Below are positions 1-7,467 of a DNA stretch of 64,000 bases, one piece after another. The DNA comes from JAQGMV01 sp035626595 (GTDB lineage Bacteria; Pseudomonadota; Gammaproteobacteria; Burkholderiales; SG8-41). The position numbers and the translations under genes are program-made. How positions within the stretch are numbered: the first letter of the stretch is position 1; every line of letters starts with the position of its first letter. Under the pieces are notes generated by a model. It worked only from the letters and a program-made list of their open reading frames with translations. It was not told the origin of the DNA and did no database searches. The stretch covers positions 1 to 64,000 of the forward strand of contig DASPNJ010000068.1 of assembly GCA_035626595.1 (NCBI GenBank). Direction: 5' to 3'.

Positions 1-1
1 G

Positions 2-157
2 CTGCCCAAGGGCACGGAGATGGTGATGCCGGGGGACAACATCTCGATCACGGTGCAGTTGATCCAGCCGATCGCGATGGAAGAGGGTCTGCGCTTCGCC
101 ATCCGCGAGGGCGGCCGGACCGTGGGCGCCGGCGTCGTCGCGAAAATTATCGAATAG
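2..157 (+). CDS. tuf: Elongation factor Tu, C-terminal 51 residues (5' end outside window)
   Basis: Reading from base 2 gives the end of EF-Tu domain 3, with the recognisable GDNISITVQLIQPIAMEEGL stretch and the GRTVGAGVV ending, closed by TAG at 155-157. EF-Tu carries aminoacyl-tRNA to the ribosome as a GTP complex. Its place directly before rpsJ matches the str-S10 junction common in beta- and gammaproteobacteria. Only the tail is visible, so full length and copy number cannot be judged. Confidence 0.95.
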   Translation: MPKGTEMVMPGDNISITVQLIQPIAMEEGLRFAIREGGRTVGAGVVAKIIE

Positions 158-166
158 AACAGGAGC

Positions 167-185
167 GCGGCTCGAAGCGAGCCGC
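167..185 (+). other. Intercistronic hairpin between tuf and rpsJ
   Basis: GCGGCTCG (167-174) pairs perfectly with CGAGCCGC (178-185) across a 3-base loop. No T-run follows, so it is unlikely to terminate transcription. An mRNA processing or stability role between tuf and the S10 operon is inference. Confidence 0.5.
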
Positions 186-199
186 CAAGAGCAGAAAAC

Positions 200-514
200 A
201 TGGCAGTGAAAAGTCAGAAGATACGCATCCGGCTGAAGGCGTTCGATTACCGGCTGATCGATCAGTCGGCGCTCGAAATCGTCGATACGGCCAAGCGCAC
301 CGGCGCGGTCGTAAAAGGGCCGGTGCCGCTGCCGACGCGCAAGCAGCGCTTCGATCTCCTGCGCTCGCCGCACGTGAACAAGACGTCGCGCGACCAGCTC
401 GAGATCCGCACGCACCTGCGCCTGATGGACATCATCGATCCGACCGACAAGACCGTGGACGCGCTGATGAAGCTCGATCTGCCGGCTGGCGTGGACGTCG
501 AGATCAAGCTGTAA
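200..514 (+). CDS. rpsJ: 30S ribosomal protein S10
   Basis: The 104-residue protein has the S10 core motifs KIRIRLKAFD near the N-terminus and GPVPLPTRKQRF in the middle, at the usual family length. S10 is part of the 30S head and, with NusB, joins the antitermination complex. It is the first gene of the S10 operon. A 156-bp gap with repeats separates it from rplC, unusually long compared with the tight spacing of the genes that follow. Confidence 0.97.
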   Translation: MAVKSQKIRIRLKAFDYRLIDQSALEIVDTAKRTGAVVKGPVPLPTRKQRFDLLRSPHVNKTSRDQLEIRTHLRLMDIIDPTDKTVDALMKLDLPAGVDVEIKL

Positions 515-518
515 AGGT

Positions 519-550
519 AGTGACGAAGTGATGTAGTGAGGAAGTGACCA
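519..550 (+). repeat. Four tandem 8-bp units beginning AGTGA
   Basis: AGTGA starts at 519, 527, 535 and 543, an exact 8-bp period, with units AGTGACGA, AGTGATGT, AGTGAGGA and AGTGACCA. Inverted copies of the motif (GTCACC, GTCACT) follow at about 589-602. It lies in the rpsJ-rplC spacer. No function is recognised. Confidence 0.7.
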
Positions 551-606
551 GGTGCTGGAATGAGATTTCCCATCATTGCGTCACCGCGTCACTGGAGTAA
601 AGAAGC

Positions 607-628
607 CGCCGACCAATTGCAGTCGGCG
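607..628 (+). other. Hairpin upstream of rplC
   Basis: CGCCGAC (607-613) pairs with GTCGGCG (622-628) around an 8-base loop, about 40 bases before the rplC start. It could act in the rplC leader, for example in feedback control of the S10 operon by L4. That is inference: the sequence does not resemble the E. coli S10 leader in any way I can show. Confidence 0.45.
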
Positions 629-670
629 CCGGGCCCCTCGAAAGGCCTGCATAGATAAAAGGGCAAGACG

Positions 671-1351
671 ATGAGCTTAGGACTCGTGGGCCGCAAGGTC
701 GGCATGACGCGCGTCTTCACCGACGACGGTGATTCCGTCCCGGTGACCGTGGTGGACGTGTCGAACAATCGCGTCACCCAGATCAAGACCGCCGAGAAGG
801 ACGGCTACGTCGCCGTTCAGGTCGCCTTCGGCAAGCGCCGCGCGAACCGCGTGGCCAAACCCGCCGCGGGACACTTCGCCAAAGCCGGTGTCGAGGCTGG
901 GCGGATCCTGCGGGAATTCCGCATCACGCCCGATCAGGCGGCGAACCTCCAGCCCGGCGGCACCGTCGGCGTGGACATTTTCCAGCCGGGTCAGAAAGTG
1001 GACGTGACCGGCGTTTCGCTCGGGAAGGGTTTCGCCGGCGTCATCAAGCGCCACAACTTCTCGTCGAACCGCGCGAGCCACGGCAACTCGGTGTCGCACA
1101 ACAAGCCGGGCTCGATCTCGAAGGCGCAGGATCCGGGCCGCGTGTTTCCCGGCAAGAAGATGCCGGGCCACCTCGGGGCGGCAAAACGCACCGTGCAGAA
1201 TCTGGTCGTCGTGCGCGTCGATGCCGAGCGCCAGCTGCTGTTGATCCGCGGCGCGGTGCCGGGATCGAAGAACGGCGATCTCATCGTGCTGCCGACGAAG
1301 CGCGCAACCCGGCCTGCAGTGGCGAAGCCCGCCGCAAAAGCCGGCAAGTAA
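671..1351 (+). CDS. rplC: 50S ribosomal protein L3
   Basis: The protein opens with LGLVGRKVGMTRVF and contains the L3 signature around SLGKGFAGVIKRHNFSSN and SHGNSVSHNKPGS. At 226 residues it is about 17 longer than E. coli L3, the excess being an Ala/Lys-rich C-terminal tail. L3 binds 23S rRNA near the peptidyl transferase centre and is one of the earliest assembly proteins. rplD follows 15 bp later. Confidence 0.97.
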   Translation: MSLGLVGRKVGMTRVFTDDGDSVPVTVVDVSNNRVTQIKTAEKDGYVAVQVAFGKRRANRVAKPAAGHFAKAGVEAGRILREFRITPDQAANLQPGGTVGVDIFQPGQKVDVTGVSLGKGFAGVIKRHNFSSNRASHGNSVSHNKPGSISKAQDPGRVFPGKKMPGHLGAAKRTVQNLVVVRVDAERQLLLIRGAVPGSKNGDLIVLPTKRATRPAVAKPAAKAGK

Positions 1352-1366
1352 GGGGGCGCTGAGAAA

Positions 1367-1987
1367 ATGGAACTCAAAGTACTGAACGATCAGGGCCAGT
1401 CGACCGCGTCGGTGTCAGCGTCCGACAAGGCGTTCGGCCGTGAATACAACGAAGCGCTCGTGCACCAGGTGGTGACCGCGTTCATGGCGAACGCGCGGCA
1501 GGGCACGCGGGCTCAGAAGGACCGCAGTGAGGTGCGCCATTCCACCAAGAAGCCGTGGAAACAGAAGGGCACCGGCCGCGCGCGCGCCGGTATGACCTCC
1601 AGCCCGTTGTGGCGCGGCGGCGGCCGCATTTTTCCGAATCGACCCGACGAGAACTTCTCGCACAAGGTGAACCGCAAGATGTATCGCGCAGGGCTTTCGT
1701 CGATCCTCTCGCAGCTGGCGCGTGAAGAACGGCTCGCGGTCGTCGAGACCTTCACCATCGACCAGCCGAAAACGAAGGTCCTCGCGCAGAAGCTGAAAGC
1801 CATGGGGCTCGAGAACGTCCTCGTCATTACGGACGCGATCGACGACAACCTGCACCTGTCTTCGCGCAACCTGCCGCACGTCAACATCGTGACGGTCGCG
1901 AACGCAGACCCGGTCAGCCTCATCCGCCACGACAAGGTGATCGTCACGCGCAACGCCGTGGCCAAGATCGAGGAGCTGTTCGCATGA
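1367..1987 (+). CDS. rplD: 50S ribosomal protein L4
   Basis: The 206-residue protein has the L4 internal loop with KKPWKQKGTGRARAG and SPLWRGGGRIFPN, the part that lines the exit tunnel. In E. coli L4 also represses its own operon; whether it does here is unknown. Its stop overlaps the rplW start by 4 bp (ATGA), suggesting coupled translation. Confidence 0.97.
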   Translation: MELKVLNDQGQSTASVSASDKAFGREYNEALVHQVVTAFMANARQGTRAQKDRSEVRHSTKKPWKQKGTGRARAGMTSSPLWRGGGRIFPNRPDENFSHKVNRKMYRAGLSSILSQLAREERLAVVETFTIDQPKTKVLAQKLKAMGLENVLVITDAIDDNLHLSSRNLPHVNIVTVANADPVSLIRHDKVIVTRNAVAKIEELFA

Positions 1988-2316
1988 GCCAGGCACCCAC
2001 TGTAGCCACCACGCGCGAGCAGCGCCTGATGCAGGTCCTGCTCGCCCCGGTCGTGTCCGAGAAAAGCACGTTCGTCGGCGAAAAGGGCAATCAGTACGTG
2101 TTCCGCGTCGCGCCCGACGCGACCAAGCCCGAGATCAAGGCCGCGGTCGAGCTCATGTTCAAGACGCAAGTGAAGTCGGTCAGCGTCGTCAACGTGCGCG
2201 GCAAGGAGAAGCGCTTCGGCCGGTTCATGGGACGGCGCAACAACTGGAAGAAGGCCTACGTCGCTCTGGCTCAAGGTCAGGAAATCAACTTCGCCGAAGG
2301 CGGGGAGACCAAGTAA
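1984..2316 (+). CDS. rplW: 50S ribosomal protein L23
   Basis: The 110-residue protein contains LLAPVVSEKST, the typical L23 opening, and VKSVSVVNVRGKEKRFGR. L23 sits at the tunnel exit and docks trigger factor and SRP. About ten extra residues precede the conserved core. The start overlaps rplD by 4 bp and the stop shares one base with the rplB ATG (TAATG). Confidence 0.96.
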   Translation: MSQAPTVATTREQRLMQVLLAPVVSEKSTFVGEKGNQYVFRVAPDATKPEIKAAVELMFKTQVKSVSVVNVRGKEKRFGRFMGRRNNWKKAYVALAQGQEINFAEGGETK

Positions 2317-3149
2317 TGCTCGTCAAAGTCAAACCCACCTCTCCGGGGCGGCGCACGCTCGTCAAGGTCGTCACGCCGGGCCTGCACAAGGGCAAGCCGC
2401 TGCCGAGCCTCGTCGAGCGCGAGTCGAAGAGCGCGGGCCGCAACACGCATGGGCGCATCACGATGCGCCACAAGGGCGGCGGCCACAAGCAGCACTACCG
2501 GATCGTCGATTTCAAGCGCAACAAGGATGGCATTCCGGCGAAAGTGGAGCGCATCGAATACGATCCGAACCGCAGCGCGCATCTCGCACTGCTCCTCTAC
2601 GCGGACGGCGAGCGCCGCTACGTGATCGCGCAAAAAGGCGTGGCCGCGGGCGCGCAGCTGATGTCCGGGTCGGAGGCGCCGATCAAGGTCGGAAACACGC
2701 TGCCGCTCAGAAACATCCCGGTTGGCACGACGATCTGCTGCGTCGAGATGATGCCCGGCAAAGGCGCGCAAATCGCGCGCGCCGCCGGCACCTCCATCCA
2801 GCTCCTCGCGCGCGAAGGCGAATACGCCCAGCTTCGGCTGCGCTCCGGCGAAATCCGCCGCGTGCACATCAACTGCCGCGCGACGATCGGTGAAGTCGGC
2901 AACGAAGAGCACTCGCTCGAATCGATCGGCAAGGCAGGTCGTGTGCGCTGGCGCGGCGTGCGTCCGACCGTGCGCGGCGTCGCGATGAACCCGATCGACC
3001 ACCCGCACGGCGGCGGCGAAGGCCGCACCTCGGCCGGACAGCACCCGGTGAGCCCATGGGGCGTGCTCACCAAGGGCTACAAGACGCGCAAGAACAAGCG
3101 CACCGACTCGATGATCGTGCGTCGTCGCAACGCGAAGACCACGGGGTAA
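2316..3149 (+). CDS. rplB: 50S ribosomal protein L2
   Basis: The 277-residue protein has RNTHGRITMRHKGGGHKQHY early on and the C-terminal signature AMNPIDHPHGGGEGRTS, which includes the conserved histidine near the peptidyl transferase centre. L2 is required for subunit association. Length is normal. It starts within the rplW stop codon and is followed 9 bp later by rpsS. Confidence 0.97.
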   Translation: MLVKVKPTSPGRRTLVKVVTPGLHKGKPLPSLVERESKSAGRNTHGRITMRHKGGGHKQHYRIVDFKRNKDGIPAKVERIEYDPNRSAHLALLLYADGERRYVIAQKGVAAGAQLMSGSEAPIKVGNTLPLRNIPVGTTICCVEMMPGKGAQIARAAGTSIQLLAREGEYAQLRLRSGEIRRVHINCRATIGEVGNEEHSLESIGKAGRVRWRGVRPTVRGVAMNPIDHPHGGGEGRTSAGQHPVSPWGVLTKGYKTRKNKRTDSMIVRRRNAKTTG

Positions 3150-3158
3150 GGACCACAT

Positions 3159-3467
3159 ATGGCACGTTCAATCAAGAAAGGCCCGTTCGTAGACCACCAC
3201 CTGCTGGACAAGGTGGAGGCCGCGCGCGCCGCATCCGACAAACGCCCGATCAAAACCTGGTCACGCCGCTCGACGATCCTTCCGGATTTCGTCGGGCTCA
3301 CGATCGCCGTGCACAACGGTAAGCAGCACGTTCCGGTCTACATCACCGAGAACATGGTCGGCCACAAGCTCGGCGAGTTCGCGCACACGCGCGTGTTCAA
3401 GGGCCACTCGAAAGCCGGTTCGCAGGCCGCCGACAAGAAGGCGAGCCCGACTCCGGCGGCGAAGTAA
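3159..3467 (+). CDS. rpsS: 30S ribosomal protein S19
   Basis: The protein starts MARSIKKGPFVDHHLL and contains VGHKLGEFAHTRVFKGH, the S19 signature. At 102 residues it is about ten longer than E. coli S19, with an Ala/Pro/Lys C-terminal tail. S19 lies in the 30S head and pairs with S13 near the A site. rplV follows after 12 bp. Confidence 0.97.
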   Translation: MARSIKKGPFVDHHLLDKVEAARAASDKRPIKTWSRRSTILPDFVGLTIAVHNGKQHVPVYITENMVGHKLGEFAHTRVFKGHSKAGSQAADKKASPTPAAK

Positions 3468-3479
3468 AGGCGAAGCGAC

Positions 3480-3818
3480 ATGGATACCTCAGCAAAACTA
3501 TGGGGCGTGCGCCTCTCTCCGCAGAAAGGCCGGCTGGTCGCCGACCAGATCCGCGGCAAGAGCGTGGAGAACGCGCTCAACATCCTGCAGTTCAGCCCCA
3601 AGCGCGGCGCGGTGATCATCCGCAAGGTGCTGGAGTCTGCCATCGCGAATGCCGAGCACAACGCCGGCGCGGACATCGACGAGCTTAAGGTGACGCACAT
3701 CTGCGTCGAAAAAGGGCCGGTGCTCAAGCGCTTCATGCCGCGCGCGAAAGGCCGCGGCGTGCCGATCCTCAAGCCCACCTGCCACATTTTTCTCACCGTC
3801 GGCGACGGAAGGAATTAA
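3480..3818 (+). CDS. rplV: 50S ribosomal protein L22
   Basis: The 112-residue protein has the L22 core (RLSPQKGRLVADQIRGKSV) and the C-terminal beta-hairpin region KRFMPRAKGRGVPILKPTCH, which reaches into the exit tunnel and is where macrolide resistance mutations fall in other species. Length is normal. rpsC begins 4 bp downstream. Confidence 0.97.
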   Translation: MDTSAKLWGVRLSPQKGRLVADQIRGKSVENALNILQFSPKRGAVIIRKVLESAIANAEHNAGADIDELKVTHICVEKGPVLKRFMPRAKGRGVPILKPTCHIFLTVGDGRN

Positions 3819-3822
3819 CGAT

Positions 3823-4584
3823 ATGGGTCAGAAGATACATCCCACCGGCTTCCGTCTGGCGCTCAACCGCAACTGGGCCTCGCGCTGGTACGCGAACAAT
3901 AAAAATTTCTCGAACATGCTGCTGGAAGACGTGGGCGTGCGCGACTTCCTCAAGGAAAAGCTCGGTCACGCGGCGGTCTCGCGCGTCGTGATCGAACGTC
4001 CCGCGAAGAACGCGCGCATCACGATTTTCAGCGCGCGCCCCGGTGTCGTCATCGGCAAGAAGGGCGAGGACATCGAGTCGCTCAAGGTGCAGCTTCAGAA
4101 GCTCCTCGGCGTGCCCGTTCACGTGAACATCGAGGAAGTCCGCAAGCCCGAGCTCGACGCGCAACTGATTTCAGACTCCATCGCGCAACAGCTCCAGAAG
4201 CGGATCATGTTCCGGCGCGCGATGAAGCGCGCGATCACCAACGCGATGCGGCTCGGCGCGCAAGGCATCAAGATCATGAGCGCCGGACGCCTGAACGGTA
4301 TCGAGATCGCCCGCACCGAGTGGTACCGCGAAGGCCGCGTGCCGCTGCACACGATGCGCGCCGACATCGACTACGGCTTCTCGGAAGCGAAGACGACCTA
4401 CGGCGTGATCGGCATCAAGGTGTGGGTATTCAAGGGCGAGATCGTCGCGAAGAACGACCCGTCGGCGATTGCGGCAGCCGCGCTCGCGCCCGAGAAACCC
4501 GAGCCGGAAGCCCCCGCGCCGCGCAAGCCGCGCAAGACGCCCGGAAGAACAGGAGCAAGACGTGCTACAGCCAGCCAGACGTAA
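3823..4584 (+). CDS. rpsC: 30S ribosomal protein S3
   Basis: The protein opens MGQKIHPTGFRL and contains the KH-domain segment PGVVIGKKGEDIE and the C-terminal S3 domain (GAQGIKIMSAGRLNGIEIAR). At 253 residues it is about 20 longer than E. coli S3, with a Pro/Lys/Arg-rich tail. S3 lines the mRNA entry tunnel. The last 23 bases overlap the rplP start in another frame. Confidence 0.97.
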   Translation: MGQKIHPTGFRLALNRNWASRWYANNKNFSNMLLEDVGVRDFLKEKLGHAAVSRVVIERPAKNARITIFSARPGVVIGKKGEDIESLKVQLQKLLGVPVHVNIEEVRKPELDAQLISDSIAQQLQKRIMFRRAMKRAITNAMRLGAQGIKIMSAGRLNGIEIARTEWYREGRVPLHTMRADIDYGFSEAKTTYGVIGIKVWVFKGEIVAKNDPSAIAAAALAPEKPEPEAPAPRKPRKTPGRTGARRATASQT

Positions 4585-4978
4585 ATACCGCAAGGAGCAG
4601 AAGGGCCGCAACACCGGTAAGGCCACCCGCGGCAACAAGGTGAGCTTTGGTGAATACGGCCTCAAAGCGACCGGCCGTGGGCGCCTCACGGCGCGTCAGA
4701 TCGAGGCCGCGCGTCGCGCCATGACGCGCCACATCAAGCGCGGCGGCCGGATCTGGATTCGCATCTTTCCGGACAAGCCGATCTCGCAAAAGCCCGCGGA
4801 AGTCCGCATGGGCAACGGCAAGGGCAATCCCGAGTACTGGGTCGCGGAGATCCAGCCGGGCAAGGTGCTCTACGAGATGGACGGCGTCGACGAGGTCACG
4901 GCGAAGGAAGCGTTCCGGCTCGCGTCGGCGAAGCTCCCGATCGCCACGACGTTCGTGCAGCGCATGGTGGGGGCATAA
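4562..4978 (+). CDS. rplP: 50S ribosomal protein L16
   Basis: The GTG at 4562 is chosen because it gives MLQPARRKYRKEQKGRN, matching the invariant L16 N-terminus, and is preceded by AGGAG. The upstream in-frame extension is only the rpsC tail read in another frame. The 138-residue protein contains GRGRLTARQIEAARRAMTRH and a C-terminal VDEVTAKEAFRLASAKLP. L16 organises the A-site region of the 50S. It overlaps rpsC by 23 bp, so translation is probably coupled. Confidence 0.95.
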   Translation: MLQPARRKYRKEQKGRNTGKATRGNKVSFGEYGLKATGRGRLTARQIEAARRAMTRHIKRGGRIWIRIFPDKPISQKPAEVRMGNGKGNPEYWVAEIQPGKVLYEMDGVDEVTAKEAFRLASAKLPIATTFVQRMVGA

Positions 4979-4981
4979 CCG

Positions 4982-5176
4982 ATGAAAGCCAGTGAACTGA
5001 GAGGCAAGTCCGCGGACGAGCTCACCCAGGAGCTGAATTCGCTACTGCGGGCGCAGTTTTCACTGCGCATGCAGAAGGCGACCCAGCAGCTCAACAACAC
5101 CAGTCAGATCAGGAAAGTGCGCCGCGACATCGCGCGCGTACGTACCCTGCTCAATGAGAAGGCCAGGCAATCATGA
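4982..5176 (+). CDS. rpmC: 50S ribosomal protein L29
   Basis: This is a 64-residue helical protein with the L29 pattern (MKASELRGKSADELTQEL, then a basic C-terminal helix with IRKVRRDIARVRTLLNEK). L29 sits next to L23 at the tunnel exit. It begins 3 bp after rplP and overlaps rpsQ by 4 bp (ATGA). Confidence 0.96.
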   Translation: MKASELRGKSADELTQELNSLLRAQFSLRMQKATQQLNNTSQIRKVRRDIARVRTLLNEKARQS

Positions 5177-5472
5177 GCCAAGCAACCGAACAAACGGTCG
5201 CGGCCGCCGAAAAACCGGCTGCGAACAAGCGCACGCTGACCGGACGCGTGGTGAGTGACAAGATGCAGAAGACGGTGACCGTGCTGGTCGAGCGCCGGGT
5301 GAAGCACCCGCTGTACGGCAAGTTCGTGACCCGCACGCGGAAATACCACGCGCACGACGAGAACGGCGAGTACCACGAAGGCGATCTGGTCGAGATCGAG
5401 GAGTGCCGCCCGCTTTCGAAGACCAAGGCGTGGCGTGTCACCAAGCTTCTCGAGAAATCGAGGAACGTCTAG
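5173..5472 (+). CDS. rpsQ: 30S ribosomal protein S17
   Basis: The 99-residue protein has the S17 core TLTGRVVSDKMQKTVTVLVE and HDENGEYHEGDLVEIEECRPLSKTK. About 15 Ala/Glu-rich residues precede the core, making it a little longer than E. coli S17. S17 is a primary 16S rRNA binder. It is the last gene of the S10 segment; a structured repeat and a new promoter follow. Confidence 0.96.
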   Translation: MSQATEQTVAAAEKPAANKRTLTGRVVSDKMQKTVTVLVERRVKHPLYGKFVTRTRKYHAHDENGEYHEGDLVEIEECRPLSKTKAWRVTKLLEKSRNV

Positions 5473-5476
5473 ACAA

Positions 5477-5513
5477 GCTACGACGCGCCCCCAGGCGCAA
5501 AAAATAGCTTAGC
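5477..5513 (+). repeat. Structured repeat family 1, copy 1
   Basis: CTACGAC is followed by the stem GCGCC (5485-5489) / GGCGC (5494-5498), six A residues and TAGCTTAGC. Outer bases GCTA (5477-5480) can pair with TAGC (5505-5508). The copy begins 4 bases after the rpsQ stop. Related copies lie at about 14843, 28574 and 43832. The hairpin is followed by A, not T, so it is not a + strand terminator. Confidence 0.7.
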
Positions 5514-5537
5514 CGCATATCGGCGCTTGATTTTGTA

Positions 5538-5566
5538 TTGAGAATCAGCCCTGGACGCTCTATAAT
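5538..5566 (+). promoter_or_regulatory. Sigma-70 promoter for the spc segment (rplN onward)
   Basis: TTGAGA (5538-5543) and TATAAT (5561-5566) are separated by exactly 17 bp. It is the best promoter match in the first 11 kb and lies 132 bp before rplN. The same hexamers and spacing occur before rpsM. Confidence 0.85.
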
Positions 5567-5572
5567 TTAGGG

Positions 5573-5697
5573 CTTTTCGCGCTGGCCTTATTCCAAGGCC
5601 CGCGCCCCTAACCCGGACGGGCTCCAATACTGGCCCCGCTGCAGTCGAGATCGAAGCGGGATCAAGTTGGGGAAGCAGCAATTAGCGAGACGAGACG
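5573..5697 (+). promoter_or_regulatory. Structured rplN leader
   Basis: The expected 5' leader of about 125 bases contains a strong hairpin, GCGC-T-GGCCTT pairing with AAGGCC-C-GCGC (about 5579-5606). A further GC-rich stretch precedes the GAGACGAGACG ribosome binding region. Autogenous control by an spc-operon protein is possible but not shown; no known leader motif was recognised. Confidence 0.45.
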
Positions 5698-6066
5698 ATG
5701 ATTCAGATGCAGTCCATTTTGGACGTGGCCGACAACACCGGCGCGCGCGAAGTCATGTGCATCAAGGTGCTCGGCGGGTCGAAGCGCCGCTATGCCGGGA
5801 TCGGCGACGTCATCAAGGTGAGCGTCAAGGACGCCGCACCGCGCGGACGCGTGAAGAAGGGCGAGGTCTACAGCGCCGTGGTCGTGCGCACCGCCAAAGG
5901 CGTACGCCGCGCCGACGGGTCGCTGGTGAAGTTCGACTCGAATGCGGCGGTGCTTCTGAACCCCAAGCTCGAGCCGATCGGCACGCGCATCTTCGGACCG
6001 GTGACGCGGGAGCTGCGCACCGAGCGTTTCATGAAGATCGTGTCGCTCGCGCCGGAAGTGCTGTAG
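5698..6066 (+). CDS. rplN: 50S ribosomal protein L14
   Basis: The 122-residue protein starts MIQMQSILDVADNTGAREVMCIKV, and contains the L14 segment YAGIGDVIKVSVKDAAPRG and the C-terminal FGPVTRELR. Length is exactly typical. L14 contacts 16S helix 14 and is the site of RsfS silencing in other bacteria. It is the first gene after the internal promoter at 5538-5566. Confidence 0.97.
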   Translation: MIQMQSILDVADNTGAREVMCIKVLGGSKRRYAGIGDVIKVSVKDAAPRGRVKKGEVYSAVVVRTAKGVRRADGSLVKFDSNAAVLLNPKLEPIGTRIFGPVTRELRTERFMKIVSLAPEVL

Positions 6067-6083
6067 GCGAAGGAAGGCTCAAG

Positions 6084-6401
6084 ATGCAGAAGATCAGGAA
6101 AGGTGACGACGTCGTCGTCACGACCGGCAGGGACAAGGGCAAGCGCGGCACGGTGCTGCGCATCATCGATTCGGAATACGTGGTGGTCGAAGGCGCGAAC
6201 AAAGTGAAAAAGCACATGCGCCCGAATCCGATGAAAGGCATCACCGGCGGCATCATCGAGAAGGAGATGCCGGTGCACATTTCGAACGTGGCGGTTTTCA
6301 ACCCGATCACGAAGAAGGCGGATCGCATCGGCGTGCGTACGCTCGAGGACGGCAAGCGCGTGCGCTTCTTCAAATCGAACGGCGAAGTGGTTGACGTATG
6401 A
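6084..6401 (+). CDS. rplX: 50S ribosomal protein L24
   Basis: The start at 6084 gives MQKIRKGDDVVVTTGRDKGK, the KOW-motif opening of L24, preceded by AAGGAAGG. The 105-residue protein also has GANKVKKHMRP. L24 starts 50S assembly. The stop overlaps the rplE ATG by 4 bp. Confidence 0.96.
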   Translation: MQKIRKGDDVVVTTGRDKGKRGTVLRIIDSEYVVVEGANKVKKHMRPNPMKGITGGIIEKEMPVHISNVAVFNPITKKADRIGVRTLEDGKRVRFFKSNGEVVDV

Positions 6402-7129
6402 GCGAGAAAGACGCGAAGAAGGGCAAGGGCGAGAAAGCGGACAGTGGTGGAAAAGGCGCCGCGAAGCAGCCGAAAGGCGGCGGCCAGCCGAAAGCCGCAG
6501 GCAAGCAGCAGAAGGGCAAAGGCGCCGCCGAAGCGAAGCAGGCGCAGGCGCCCGAGCTTCAGGACGAGCGCCCGTCCGGACCGGCTGCACCCGCGCGGCT
6601 CCAGGTCTACTACCGCGAGCAGGTGACGAAGGATCTCACGCAGCAGTTCGGCTACAAGAGCCCGATGCAGGTGCCCCGCATCGAGAAAATCGTGCTCAAC
6701 ATGGGCGTGGGCGAAGCGGTCGCCGACAAGAAGATCATGGACAACGCGGTCGCGGACATGATGAAGATCGCCGGCCAGAAGCCGCTCGTCACCAAGGCGC
6801 GCAAATCGGTCGCGAACTTCAAGATTCGCGAAGGCTATCCGGTCGGCTGCAAGGTGACGCTGCGCGGCGCGCGCATGTACGAGTTCCTCGACCGCCTGGT
6901 GAGCGTAGCTATGCCGCGTATCCGCGACTTCCGCGGGATCTCCGGCCGCGCTTTCGACGGCCGCGGCAACTACAACATGGGCGTGAAGGAACAGATCATT
7001 TTCCCCGAGATCGAGTACGACAAGATCGACGCGATCCGCGGGATGAACATCACGATCTCCACCACCGCGAAGACCGACGCCGAAGCCAAGGCGCTGCTCG
7101 CGGCTTTCAAATTTCCGTTCAGAGGGTAA
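6398..7129 (+). CDS. rplE: 50S ribosomal protein L5 with a ~65-residue N-terminal extension
   Basis: From about residue 67 the protein is a normal L5 (DLTQQFGYKSPMQVPRIEKI, then LNMGVGEAVADKKIMDNA, and PRIRDFRGISGRAFDGRGN). The first ~65 residues are low-complexity and rich in Lys, Gly, Ala and Gln, and have no counterpart in E. coli L5 (179 residues; here 243). The ATG overlaps the rplX stop (ATGA) and no in-frame ATG precedes the conserved core, so the extension is probably translated. L5 binds 5S rRNA in the central protuberance. Confidence 0.94.
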   Translation: MSEKDAKKGKGEKADSGGKGAAKQPKGGGQPKAAGKQQKGKGAAEAKQAQAPELQDERPSGPAAPARLQVYYREQVTKDLTQQFGYKSPMQVPRIEKIVLNMGVGEAVADKKIMDNAVADMMKIAGQKPLVTKARKSVANFKIREGYPVGCKVTLRGARMYEFLDRLVSVAMPRIRDFRGISGRAFDGRGNYNMGVKEQIIFPEIEYDKIDAIRGMNITISTTAKTDAEAKALLAAFKFPFRG

Positions 7130-7139
7130 AGACCCATAC

Positions 7140-7445
7140 ATGGCAAAGACGGCATTGATCAACCGGAACGAGAAGCGCCGCGGCGAAGTGAAGAAGTACG
7201 CGGCGAAGCGCGCCGAGCTGCTCGCGATCGCGAACAACCCGAAAGTGGCGCCGGAAGACCGCTACGAAGCGCGCTTAAAGCTCCAGAAGCTTCCTCGCGA
7301 CGCCTCTCCCGTGCGCCTGCGCAACCGCTGCGCGCTTACCGGGCGTCCGCGCGGAACGTTCCGCAAATTCGGGCTCGCCCGCAACAAGCTTCGCGAGATC
7401 GCGATGCGCGGCGAGATCCCGGGTGTGATCAAGGCGAGCTGGTAA
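7140..7445 (+). CDS. rpsN: 30S ribosomal protein S14
   Basis: The 101-residue protein is the long, zinc-free S14 form. It starts MAKTALINRNEKRR and ends with the signature RNRCALTGRPRGTFRKFGL and REIAMRGEIPGVIKASW. The CxxC pairs of zinc-type S14 are absent. S14 is a late-binding protein of the 30S head. Confidence 0.97.
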   Translation: MAKTALINRNEKRRGEVKKYAAKRAELLAIANNPKVAPEDRYEARLKLQKLPRDASPVRLRNRCALTGRPRGTFRKFGLARNKLREIAMRGEIPGVIKASW

Positions 7446-7467
7446 GGCCCTCGCAGGAGAGAATTGC

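Noticed and set aside
1415..1996. Long minus-strand frames opposite ribosomal and other genes
   Set aside because: These frames mirror high-GC coding sequence, are rich in Arg/His/Asp/Ala without domain patterns, and lie wholly inside recognised genes.
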